Shown here in pieces: positions 6,655-12,810 of a stretch of DNA of 23,482 bases (the stretch's first letter is position 1; each line of letters begins with the position of its first letter). The notes beneath the pieces were generated by a model. The model was not told the DNA's origin, made no database searches, and was given only the letters and a program-made list of their open reading frames with translations. The stretch comes from a virus, in IMG/VR virus record IMGVR_UViG_3300008120_000327, positions 1-23,482 of that record. One strand, written 5' to 3'. A program made the position numbers and the translations under genes.

Positions 6655-9035
6655 TGTTTAAACCTATAGGGCAAGTCACTCTTTTGATAACGGATGAGAA
6701 AACAGGACAATCACGTTCTATTACGGAATATAACACTTTTACACAAAGAGGTTATCAAACTGCTTTAAATTTCTCAAATGTGGCTGGTACTAACCTACTG
6801 GTATCACCTTTTAGTGAGGCAGAGAGATTATATATCTCTTCTTCTACAGAGACCCCAGATAGATATGTTACAACTGTCAGTGGTTTAATTGCACGCTGTG
6901 AGCCTCCGACTGGTGCTACAGAGGTGTCATGGGTAGAGGCTACTGAAGAATCACCCATGTACGGTGAATTACGAGGGCGGTTAGTTTATACAGGGGCTTC
7001 CAGAACTTTCCGTACTGTTGTGGTTGGTGATAATGCATCAGGTACGGTAGGTACTACCTATCTTTCAACTTCTGCTTACGCTTATGTTCGTTTTGAAAAT
7101 AACGTCACACAAGGTGCTTTTGAAAATATTGACATTTTTTACCGGGTCTATTTTGTTAATGAGGTTGGCTTAGGATTGCCTAAAGGTGGTGATTTAATAC
7201 GAAATATAGGTAGAGTTCTTTTTGGATTAGAAGCAAAGTTTATAGATACATCTATTACTCAAAGGAGTCCTCGTCAAACCCCTAGTTTAACTTTTTTACC
7301 AAACCCAAATAATTATAATTTTTGGGTGTCAGATACTAATACAAATATTTCGACATCACCTAATGTCCTCAGTAGTGGGCTATCTGTTAATAGAGACATT
7401 TCACGACTGTTATCGAATTTAGAGTTTAAATTGGGTGGTAATTCAGTAGGATTAGATGCTTTTACAGGTAGAGTTATAAACACATTAGCTGTTGGTGACT
7501 TGGATTTCACTGGATTAACGGCTGTTGCAATTCAATTAGTAAATCCCTCTCGCAATCCTATTCAAACTTCTTGGGCTAAAAGTAATAATGCCGTGTCTGC
7601 TTTTTATGATGCTACATGGTCAGCAAATGGTTCAGGAAAAATGATACCTTCAGGTTCATGGACTGGCTATTATCCTGATATGTATAGAATACGAATTGTA
7701 GATTCTGGAAATATTGGAGTGGCTACTTATCGTTTAGAACGTCAACGTTTTACACATTATAACGGTAATTCTTGGTTCCAAACACGAGATGTAATCCCCT
7801 TTTTAGGTTATGGGTATTCTAGGGTTCCTTTTACTCATTCTCACGGACATCAAAATCATCTTAACTACAAAGTTTTTAATGATAGAACATTAATACGTTG
7901 GGATTCTACAGGAGTCACAATGATTGACATTTTAAATGGAGTTTTCAAAAATTTTGATGTCAATAATGACACTACTGTTTCTAATGCTAATCTTCCTGTT
8001 ACCAATATTAAACAGTTAGAAATATTTAACGGAAAAATTTATGTGGCTTGTTCTGACACTGGATTGTGGGAAATTAACCCGGCAGGGGGTACTAATTCTA
8101 TTGTTAGACTGGTAACTACACCGGTTTATGCTGTGGCTTCTGCTTTTAATCAAACAGTCTTAGACCTATTTATTGTTACTAATAACGGAATTACAAATTT
8201 ATCCTCTAACTGGTCAACTTTTTTTAACCCCTCTAATGCTAATATTACATCTATGGGTTGGGCTAATGTTTTTGCCTTAGTAGGTTGTACTTCTTCTAAT
8301 AGACCAAATGCTGAATTTGTTATTCATTTGCGTAATGGTAGCAATTTTGCATTAGTTTGGTGGTCTAGGTCTATTGGGAATGGTAGTGCAAATTCTGTTA
8401 CGTTCAATACAACTGTCACAGGTGGTATTATACCTCAAGAAAAAGCTGTTCAAGTTTCTACTTTTGGAGATTTTTGGATTTTCCATGCTGTTAATACTTC
8501 TTCTTATCGTGCTAATTCTTTTGGTTCTCAGGCTACACAAAATAGTGATTATTCTCCAGAAGGGGGAACTAACAAGCGTATTGGGTTTTTTGACGAAAAT
8601 AATTTTTATTATGCCAGACAGGAGTTTAAAAATGGGGCGAATTTTTTTATTACTGTAAGAAATAATTCTGTTGTTGAGGTTGTAAGTGCTAATGATTTAA
8701 TCCAAAGGCTTCCTGATACCTCATTGTATTTAGGTAGAAATCTTTTTTTTGTTGGGGGAACTATTGGTGTTTGTTCTATAGAGTGGGAATCTTGGGGTTG
8801 GGATGGTTCTGCTTGGGTTAAAGACCATAGTGGCGTTAAAACAACCCACGCCAATTCTCAACCTATTCTTGATGGTTTATCAATTAATTTTCAAAATGGT
8901 CAAACTGGTGTTTCTTTTCAATCTCTGGACTTTTATACACTCCCTGTTTGTTATGGTGTTTTAGGAGATAATGCCCGTTATATAGAACACTATGTTACTT
9001 TTTCAGCTTCTGAAATTTCTCAAGCAAATCTTTAA
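6654..9035 (+). CDS. Large tail protein, probable receptor-binding/fibre protein
   Basis: With 793 residues this is the largest tail-tip gene after the two hub genes. The N-terminal ~200 residues are beta-rich and may anchor it to the tip. Residues ~430-560 look like beta-propeller blades ('IKQLEIFNGKIYVACSDTGLW', 'LDLFIVTNNGITNLSSNW', then a repeated WWSRS/NGS region). The C-terminus ('GLSINFQNGQTG', 'YIEHYVTFSASEI') is again beta-rich. Its position at the end of the tail-tip operon, its size and its low-complexity Asn/Ser/Thr/Gly composition fit a host-recognition protein. No catalytic motif is visible, so depolymerase activity is not supported. The gene begins inside the stop of the previous one and its stop overlaps the next start. 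Confidence 0.45.
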   Translation: MFKPIGQVTLLITDEKTGQSRSITEYNTFTQRGYQTALNFSNVAGTNLLVSPFSEAERLYISSSTETPDRYVTTVSGLIARCEPPTGATEVSWVEATEESPMYGELRGRLVYTGASRTFRTVVVGDNASGTVGTTYLSTSAYAYVRFENNVTQGAFENIDIFYRVYFVNEVGLGLPKGGDLIRNIGRVLFGLEAKFIDTSITQRSPRQTPSLTFLPNPNNYNFWVSDTNTNISTSPNVLSSGLSVNRDISRLLSNLEFKLGGNSVGLDAFTGRVINTLAVGDLDFTGLTAVAIQLVNPSRNPIQTSWAKSNNAVSAFYDATWSANGSGKMIPSGSWTGYYPDMYRIRIVDSGNIGVATYRLERQRFTHYNGNSWFQTRDVIPFLGYGYSRVPFTHSHGHQNHLNYKVFNDRTLIRWDSTGVTMIDILNGVFKNFDVNNDTTVSNANLPVTNIKQLEIFNGKIYVACSDTGLWEINPAGGTNSIVRLVTTPVYAVASAFNQTVLDLFIVTNNGITNLSSNWSTFFNPSNANITSMGWANVFALVGCTSSNRPNAEFVIHLRNGSNFALVWWSRSIGNGSANSVTFNTTVTGGIIPQEKAVQVSTFGDFWIFHAVNTSSYRANSFGSQATQNSDYSPEGGTNKRIGFFDENNFYYARQEFKNGANFFITVRNNSVVEVVSANDLIQRLPDTSLYLGRNLFFVGGTIGVCSIEWESWGWDGSAWVKDHSGVKTTHANSQPILDGLSINFQNGQTGVSFQSLDFYTLPVCYGVLGDNARYIEHYVTFSASEISQANL

Positions 9036-9310
9036 TGCCTATTTTAATCCCTGATTATCTAATCGTACCTTTTCCTTTAGCTTCTTCAGTATCAGGTTTT
9101 GAAGAAATTATTGGTGCTGACTTAAATTATCTTAAATTAAGCATCAATAAAGAATTAGTACCTCCAGAACGTATTTTGTTTAATGGAGCATCTCCACCTG
9201 TCGGGGGCTTCATTTCAATCAATCGAACTCTTGGCACAATTATTTTTCACGCTTCCGATGTAGGAAAATTTGTTTCTGGCACTTATCATTTCCGAAGACG
9301 ATTAAACTAA
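9035..9310 (+). CDS. Small tail-operon protein of unknown function
   Basis: A 91-residue product beginning in a TAATG overlap with the fibre-like gene, so it belongs to the same coupled operon. The sequence starts hydrophobic ('PILIPDYLIVPFPL') and ends in a basic stretch ('HFRRRLN'). There is no clear signal peptide, no membrane helix and no motif I recognise. The position behind the receptor-binding candidate suggests an accessory tail or fibre assembly protein. The 42-base gap that follows contains the second copy of the GTTACGCTCAAAA motif, so this gene probably ends the operon. Confidence 0.5.
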   Translation: MPILIPDYLIVPFPLASSVSGFEEIIGADLNYLKLSINKELVPPERILFNGASPPVGGFISINRTLGTIIFHASDVGKFVSGTYHFRRRLN

Positions 9311-9313
9311 GTA

Positions 9314-9326
9314 GTTACGCTCAAAA
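9314..9326 (+). promoter_or_regulatory. Recurrent intergenic motif GTTACGCTCAAAA (copy 2)
   Basis: Identical in 13 of 13 bases to 494-506. It lies in the short gap between two genes, 39 bases before the ATG at 9353. The repeat of both sequence and spacing argues for a shared regulatory element, perhaps a phage promoter. Confidence 0.35.
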
Positions 9327-9352
9327 TAAGGTTATTACAGCCATTTTTACTT

Positions 9353-9781
9353 ATGAGTTTAAATTTATCTGACTTAGGATTACAGGAAGTAGTTAGGGAG
9401 ATTGTGAACACATTAAATGCGGGGTATGTTCACATTGTTCGTCCTTCTAACATTGCCTCTAATCCTTTTAACGCACCTAATCTAAACCCACCCTTGTTGG
9501 TAAATAGTTATCCTATAATCTCTTTTGAAGATGGTACTTTTCATGAGAGACTTCAATTTAGTTCAAATTCTGGAGGAATTTTCAGGTTTAAGATGGCTAT
9601 ACCCCAAGCTGAAATTCTAATGGGTGACTATGCTTTTATTGATTGGTCGGAAAACACCAGAATTGTATCAGCAGTCGTTAAGAACGTTAAATACAATTTA
9701 TCTGCTTTATCTACCGTTGTGGTTAATGCTAATGAAGGGGTTCCGTATAGTTGGTCTGATGTTCAAACTTTGTTACCATAG
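9353..9781 (+). CDS. Probable head-tail adaptor or minor structural protein (142 residues)
   Basis: A 142-residue protein. The N-terminus is an amphipathic helix ('LGLQEVVREIVNTLNAGYVHIVRP'), followed by a strand-rich middle ('RLQFSSNSGGIFRFKMAIP', 'YAFIDWSENTRIVSAVVKNV'). I recognise no specific family. The reason for the call is context: it opens a small-gene block that ends with a probable tail terminator (10019) and tube protein (10492), and in siphophages connector genes sit just before these. It could equally be a minor tail protein. The gene has its own upstream motif at 9314 and is followed after 10 bases by the next ATG, which uses AGGA at 9780-9783. Confidence 0.35.
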   Translation: MSLNLSDLGLQEVVREIVNTLNAGYVHIVRPSNIASNPFNAPNLNPPLLVNSYPIISFEDGTFHERLQFSSNSGGIFRFKMAIPQAEILMGDYAFIDWSENTRIVSAVVKNVKYNLSALSTVVVNANEGVPYSWSDVQTLLP

Positions 9782-9791
9782 GAATAATTTT

Positions 9792-10019
9792 ATGCCCGTC
9801 AATCGTAACCATGCTGAATTTGCTAGATTTAAAAAAGACAAAAACATTTCTTTGTTTAATAAAGTTGACTTTCTTACTCAACAGTTTGAGAATGCTAAAG
9901 TTACCCAAGAAGAAAACGAAGTTAAGGTAATTATTAAAAAAGATATAACAGAAGAATTACTTAACCCTGAAGTAAGACCTTATGTTGACAAACTTTCTCA
10001 AGAGCTTCGGAGGGTTTAA
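9792..10019 (+). CDS. Small basic/helical protein in connector block
   Basis: I choose the ATG at 9792 (75 residues) because AGGA at 9780-9783 precedes it at a normal spacing; the longer frame opening at 9624 would overlap the previous gene by more than 150 bases. The product is charged and helical, with 'NHAEFARFKKDKN' near the start and 'KVIIKKDITEELLNPEVRPYVDKLSQEL' towards the end. The stop overlaps the next start (TAATG at 10017-10021). Small genes like this commonly sit among head-tail connector genes; no function can be assigned. Confidence 0.5.
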   Translation: MPVNRNHAEFARFKKDKNISLFNKVDFLTQQFENAKVTQEENEVKVIIKKDITEELLNPEVRPYVDKLSQELRRV

Positions 10020-10435
10020 TGTTAAGTGTATCTAAATTAGAATCAGCATTATTTACTCTCTTAACTGAATTTTTTGTAAATAATGACATTACTTTTTCAG
10101 TTAATTACCCAAAAACAAAGAATGAGTTATCAAATGGAAAAACGGTTATTACTTTTTCTGCTATATCTGATGACATTGAAGGTTCCATTATTTCTAGAGA
10201 TATTATTCATCCTTTAGTTTCTTTTTTAGTTTTTAATACTAATTATGCTAAAAACCGTCAAATTCAAGAATCTTTGATTGAATATTTGCAGTCTTTAAAT
10301 CCTTTTAACCTTATTATGCTAAATCAAGAGTCTAATCATAGCTACTTAGCTCGTCGCATTCCTCCTATATTTGATAAATCCCTTGAAATTTTTATTAGTG
10401 GCGTTGATTATCGATTCCATATCCGAAATGCCTGA
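10019..10435 (+). CDS. Probable tail terminator protein (gpU-like position)
   Basis: A 138-residue protein. Its N-terminal helix ('LESALFTLLTEFF'), strand-rich middle ('KTVITFSAISDD', 'HPLVSFLVFNTN') and helix ('RQIQESLIEYLQ') match the alpha/beta layout of tail terminators. These cap the tube and join it to the head. The main support is position, immediately before the probable tube gene, and size (lambda gpU is 131 residues). No diagnostic motif is seen. It is coupled to the upstream gene by a TAATG overlap; a 56-base gap separates it from the tube gene. Confidence 0.4.
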   Translation: MLSVSKLESALFTLLTEFFVNNDITFSVNYPKTKNELSNGKTVITFSAISDDIEGSIISRDIIHPLVSFLVFNTNYAKNRQIQESLIEYLQSLNPFNLIMLNQESNHSYLARRIPPIFDKSLEIFISGVDYRFHIRNA

Positions 10436-10491
10436 AAACGCTCATTACCATAAATAAGTCTGCTTGAAAAAAAAAAGGATAAATTAAAACA

Positions 10492-11130
10492 ATGGCAAAA
10501 CGTTCCGGCCCATCTCAAATTGAAATTGGTACTGGTAATGATAAAATCACTATCACCAATGACCAACAAATGAATGATGCCACGCTGAGGATTGAAAGGG
10601 ATGAGTTTACCCTTAAAGACCAAAGTTCCTCTAAACCAGTTGGCTATATTAAAACGGGTATTGAAGGTAAATTGGAAATCTCTATCGCAGACATTTCTGC
10701 TCAACAAATTGCTCTTCTTTTTGGTGTGCCTCTCCTATCTGACACTGATACGGTTAATACCGTTAACTACACTATGCGAAAAGTAGCAGTTACAGACCAA
10801 GCAGGCACTCTGATTACTGGTCAAAAAGTTGTATTAAAACCTTATCCCGTTCTTACTGACCCCGGTACTACTGCCCCCACTACTACCACTTATAACGGTA
10901 AGACTTATGGTTCTATAGCTTTAGCCGAAGATGCTTTTGATGCTGATGTAGCCGATTATAAAGCTTGGGTTAATAACTGGGTAACTTTTCCTAACGGTGC
11001 ATTGACTTCTATCAATGGTACTAACTTGGCTTTTGGATTACAAACTCAACAAGAACTCAGAGTAACTCTCACATCTTTACCTGATAGCTCTGGTGTTCGG
11101 ATTATTTTTGGCGACGAAACGGTAGTTTAA
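10492..11130 (+). CDS. Probable major tail tube protein
   Basis: A 212-residue protein with a beta-rich pattern typical of tube proteins: 'DATLRIERDEFTLKDQ', 'VGYIKTGIEGKLEISIADISAQQIALLFGV' and, at the end, 'FGLQTQQELRVTLTSLPDSSGVRIIFG'. Residues ~128-165 (TDPGTTAPTTTTYNG, then 'ALAEDAFDADVADYKAWV') are a Thr-rich loop and a helix that may decorate the tube. Codon choice is less AT-rich than in neighbours, as expected for a strongly expressed structural gene. AAAAGGA at 10475-10481 serves as ribosome binding site. A strong rho-independent terminator follows at 11142-11190, which also marks it as a high-output gene. The alternative is a major head decoration protein. Confidence 0.5.
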   Translation: MAKRSGPSQIEIGTGNDKITITNDQQMNDATLRIERDEFTLKDQSSSKPVGYIKTGIEGKLEISIADISAQQIALLFGVPLLSDTDTVNTVNYTMRKVAVTDQAGTLITGQKVVLKPYPVLTDPGTTAPTTTTYNGKTYGSIALAEDAFDADVADYKAWVNNWVTFPNGALTSINGTNLAFGLQTQQELRVTLTSLPDSSGVRIIFGDETVV

Positions 11131-11141
11131 TTCAAATCAAG

Positions 11142-11190
11142 AAAAAAAAAGCCTCTTTCCTATACATTTAGGGGAAAGAGGGATTTTTTT
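11142..11190. terminator. Bidirectional rho-independent terminator
   Basis: A perfect 9-bp stem, CCTCTTTCC (11152-11160) with GGAAAGAGG (11173-11181), is flanked by a run of A on the left (11142-11150) and a run of T on the right (11184-11191). It can end transcription of the tube gene on the plus strand and of the small gene at 11190-11474 on the minus strand. The stop codon of the latter is inside the T run. Confidence 0.85.
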
Positions 11191-11474
11191 TAGCACTCTT
11201 TAAAAGAAAAATCTAAATTTTTTAATTTTTTGATTTTCTTTTCAGCAGATTTAATGGCAGAAGCTTTTCGGTTTTCAAAATCTTTTTTTGCTTCTTCGTA
11301 GGTCAAAAAGACTGACTTACCAATTTTTAGGGTAACAATAGCTCCTTGTGGGTTTTTGACAAAAGCTCCATATTTCAGGTTTGAAAAATATGAATTTGTT
11401 CGATAAACTCCAGATGTTAGAGCGTATCTAGTGACGAAAACTTTTTGCGGTTCTGGTTGGTATGGATTAGTCAT
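11190..11474 (-). CDS. Small phage 'moron' protein of the YALTSG type (copy A)
   Basis: A 94-residue product with 'KVFVTRYALTSGVYRT' at residues ~11-26 and a basic coiled C-terminal helix ('EAKKDFENRKASAIKSAEKKIKKLKNLDFSF'). I recall small phage proteins of unknown function with the same plan: a KYALTxG start and a C-terminal 'KIxSLxKQIxKLxxLxF' helix. It is a paralogue of the gene at 11549-11836; the last ~35 codons are nearly the same at both protein and DNA level. The gene lies on the strand opposite to the structural genes, the usual layout for a moron. A terminator sits just upstream (11486-11514), so it may depend on readthrough from the promoter near 11885. Function unknown. Confidence 0.65.
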   Translation of the reverse strand: MTNPYQPEPQKVFVTRYALTSGVYRTNSYFSNLKYGAFVKNPQGAIVTLKIGKSVFLTYEEAKKDFENRKASAIKSAEKKIKKLKNLDFSFKEC

Positions 11475-11485
11475 GGGAAATTTGG

Positions 11486-11514
11486 CTAAAAACCCCGTCT
11501 GTTTTACGGGGGGG
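11486..11514 (-). terminator. Rho-independent terminator between the two small minus-strand genes
   Basis: Read on the minus strand: CCCCGT, a 7-base loop, ACGGGG, then TTTTT. The stem is 11493-11498 with 11506-11511. It follows the 11549-11836 gene and precedes the start of copy A at 11474. It would limit transcription into copy A. Confidence 0.65.
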
Positions 11515-11523
11515 TTAGTGAAA

Positions 11524-11546
11524 AACTCTTTGCGGTTCTGGTTGTG
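11524..11546 (-). pseudogene. Vestige of a third copy of the YALTSG-type gene start
   Basis: The stretch CTTTGCGGTTCTGGTTG repeats almost exactly the start of copy A (11445-11461), where it encodes the residues QPEPQK near the N-terminus. Here it lies directly behind the stop of copy B and is not translated. The simplest reading is that a tandem array lost most of one copy by recombination between repeats. Confidence 0.45.
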
Positions 11547-11548
11547 AT

Positions 11549-11836
11549 TTAGTCAATGCACTCTGTAAAAGAAAACTCTAAGGTTTTTAATTTTTTGATT
11601 TTCTTTTCAGCAGACTGAATGGCAGAAGCTTTTCGTTTTTCAAAATTTGCTTTTGCTTCTTCGACAGTAAAAAAGGCTGACTTTCCTAGAGTGTGCATAG
11701 TGTCCCGTCCAACCTGATCTTTTCCGCTTGCTAAACATCCACAATCTGAAATTTCGGCTTCAGTTAAATAAACCCCTGATGTTAGGGCGTATTCGGTGAC
11801 ATAGACTTTTAGCAGTTTTGGTTGTGGATTATTCAT
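11549..11836 (-). CDS. Small phage 'moron' protein of the YALTSG type (copy B)
   Basis: I choose the ATG at 11836, not the upstream opening at 11899, because a good promoter (11871-11899) overlaps the latter. The product has 95 residues: 'KLLKVYVTEYALTSGVYLTE' at the start, a Cys-containing middle ('ISDCGCLASG') missing from copy A, 'HTLGKSAFFTVEEAKANFEKR' and the basic coiled end 'KIKKLKTLEFSF'. It is 60-70% similar to copy A over the shared parts, so the two arose by duplication. It ends two codons later than copy A (…ECID). The promoter and the operator-like dyads suggest that this pair is controlled separately from the late genes, possibly expressed in the lysogen. No function is known to me. 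Confidence 0.65.
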   Translation of the reverse strand: MNNPQPKLLKVYVTEYALTSGVYLTEAEISDCGCLASGKDQVGRDTMHTLGKSAFFTVEEAKANFEKRKASAIQSAEKKIKKLKTLEFSFTECID

Positions 11837-11870
11837 TGTAAATTTTTTGGAGGGTTGATTAGCTGTTCCC

Positions 11871-11899
11871 AGTTTAACAGAATTTTTCCAAACTGTCAA
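11871..11899 (-). promoter_or_regulatory. Sigma70-type promoter for the minus-strand moron genes
   Basis: On the minus strand, TTGACA (11894-11899) is a perfect -35, followed by a 17-base spacer and TAAACT (11871-11876) preceded by TG at the extended -10 position (TGTTAAACT). The predicted start near 11864 leaves a leader of about 28 bases before the ATG at 11836. This is the best promoter match I found in the window. Confidence 0.65.
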
Positions 11900-11913
11900 C
11901 AGTTGATAACTGT
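11891..11913. promoter_or_regulatory. Operator-like dyads over the -35 box
   Basis: Three copies of AACTGT lie in alternating orientation: 11891-11896, 11899-11904 (inverted) and 11908-11913. They form the dyads AACTGT-CA-ACAGTT and CAGTT-GAT-AACTG. The first overlaps the -35 of the promoter at 11871-11899, which is what a repressor site would look like. No matching repressor gene is in the window. Confidence 0.5.
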
Positions 11914-12101
11914 ACTACTTAACCAAAATCAATAAAACTCAATCATATCAAGGGTTTTAACATTTTACACTTTAAAAAACACCATTTTAAAATCAATAAA
12001 ACTCAGTCATAGTATAGCTTAGACCTGTTTGTACTATGTAGTAGGGGGGATAACTTTATTTTTTTTATCCCTACCCTCTTTAATCATCGCATTTAAATAC
12101 T
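11911..12101 (+). repeat. Left arm of a ~190-bp inverted repeat
   Basis: This arm is almost the exact reverse complement of 12512-12703; by eye there are roughly 15 differences or small gaps over 191 bases. Inside it are two copies of a 23-base motif (AATCAATAAAACTC core) at 11925-11947 and 11989-12011, and a GGGATA…TATCCC dyad near 12050-12070. The outer end runs into the operator at 11891-11913. No protein is encoded. Confidence 0.9.
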
Positions 12102-12117
12102 AAAAAACATATACAAT

Positions 12118-12240
12118 CTAGAGTGAGCAGATTGAAGCATTTGGAAGCCTCAACGAGTCAAAACTGTTTTTTGCTTTGACAAGGTGGGGGTTTAGACTTT
12201 TTCGTTTATCAGCCTTTTCCCACACTTCAGAGCGGGTCAT
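12118..12240 (-). CDS. Possible 40-residue protein inside the foldback core
   Basis: From the ATG at 12240 the minus strand encodes 40 residues starting MTRSEVWEKADKRKS and continuing 'LNPHLVKAKNSFDSLR', ending at a TAG at 12118-12120. The composition is protein-like, basic and helix-forming, and a probable promoter lies about 200 bases upstream on the same strand. There is no clear ribosome binding site and I recognise no family. It may be real, the remnant of a larger gene, or chance. Confidence 0.25.
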   Translation of the reverse strand: MTRSEVWEKADKRKSLNPHLVKAKNSFDSLRLPNASICSL

Positions 12241-12361
12241 GATACTTTTACCATTAAACTAATTTGTAATGGTCTGAGGGGTAAAAATGGGTAAATGGGT
12301 GAATGTGGGCTAATTATATAAAATATATATTTAATTTTTGGTAGGCTGATTTGTGAATACC

Positions 12362-12381
12362 CTAGGATTAAAGTATCCTAG
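12362..12381. promoter_or_regulatory. Dyad CTAGGAT-6-ATCCTAG
   Basis: A perfect 7-bp inverted repeat with a 6-base centre, about 30-50 bases downstream of the predicted start of the minus-strand promoter at 12418-12447. It could be a repressor site or a hairpin in the leader RNA. Not followed by a T run, so not a terminator. Confidence 0.4.
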
Positions 12382-12417
12382 TATCCTATCCACCACTCTA
12401 TTTTTTGATATGTATAT

Positions 12418-12447
12418 AGCATAGCATAGGAATAAACAAAATGTCAA
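12418..12447 (-). promoter_or_regulatory. Probable sigma70-type promoter in the foldback core
   Basis: On the minus strand TTGACA (12442-12447) is a perfect -35; TATGCT (12418-12423) lies 18 bases further. The TATGCT box is duplicated (also at 12423-12428). It would transcribe towards the 40-codon reading frame and the left arm of the inverted repeat. Confidence 0.45.
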
Positions 12448-12511
12448 GAGGTAGTGGAAAAATATTTTTGGGGTAAAGGGGGTGGGAGGGAAGAAGGCAA
12501 AAAAGCATGAG

Positions 12512-12703
12512 AGTATTTAAATGCGATAATTAAAGAGGGTAGGGATAAAAAAAATAAAGTTATCCCCCCTACTACATAGTACAAACGGGTCTAAGCCATA
12601 CTATGACTGAGTTTTATTGATTTTAAAATGTTGTTTTTAAATTTCTAAAATGTTAAAACCCTTGATATGATTGAGTTTTATTGATTTTGAGCTAAGTAGT
12701 ACA
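12512..12703 (-). repeat. Right arm of a ~190-bp inverted repeat
   Basis: Reverse complement of 11911-12101 with few differences. It carries the matching two copies of the 23-base motif at 12602-12624 and 12666-12688. The similarity may extend a few bases outward (TTGAT next to TGTACTACTTA on both sides, with a 3-base gap in one). Confidence 0.9.
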
Positions 12704-12810
12704 ATCAATTTTGAGTATGTCAAAAAGTAGTTTAATTTAGAGATTTCTAAGTCCTTTGCTTTTTTCGCTCAAAATATGATTGACTTTCCACTTAAAGAAT
12801 TGATTTAATT
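12704..12810 (+). promoter_or_regulatory. Leader of the tail chaperone gene
   Basis: This stretch contains a looser copy of the recurrent intergenic motif (TCGCTCAAAA, 12765-12774) about 45 bases before the ATG at 12811, then TTGACT at 12780-12785. No good Shine-Dalgarno sequence precedes the ATG, and no clear -10 is at a proper distance. Confidence 0.3.

Larger units (their letters stand above)
12102..12511. other. 410-bp core between the inverted-repeat arms, mostly non-coding
   Basis: The core holds a probable minus-strand promoter (12418-12447), a dyad CTAGGAT…ATCCTAG (12362-12381), a small dyad ACCATTA…TAATGGT (12250-12273), an AT-rich stretch (12314-12336), G-rich runs (12467-12490), and one 40-codon minus-strand reading frame (12118-12240). 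I see no tRNA, no transposase and no larger protein. Confidence 0.6.

Noticed and set aside
8374-8658. 94-codon plus-strand frame inside the fibre-like gene
   Set aside because: Lies wholly within the 793-residue gene in another frame; Leu/Ile-rich sequence comes from AT-rich codons of the real frame; no ribosome binding site.
9624-9791. Longer upstream start for the 9792 gene
   Set aside because: Would overlap the previous gene by >150 bases; the ATG at 9792 has a well-placed AGGA.
10408-10707. 99-codon minus-strand frame opposite the tube gene
   Set aside because: Antisense to the tube gene start and its leader; no promoter or ribosome binding site, and the sequence is biased Phe/Asn-rich like other shadow frames.
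11837-11899. Upstream start (11899) for the copy B moron gene
   Set aside because: The good promoter at 11871-11899 would place the transcription start downstream of it.
11911-12703. CRISPR array interpretation of the repeated 23-base motif
   Set aside because: Only two copies per arm in mirror orientation, with a spacer duplicated by the inverted repeat; no regular array and no cas genes.
11911-12703. Ordinary insertion sequence
   Set aside because: No transposase frame in the core, arms far longer than typical terminal repeats, and no clear target duplication (flanks AGTTGATAAC and ATCAATTTTG).
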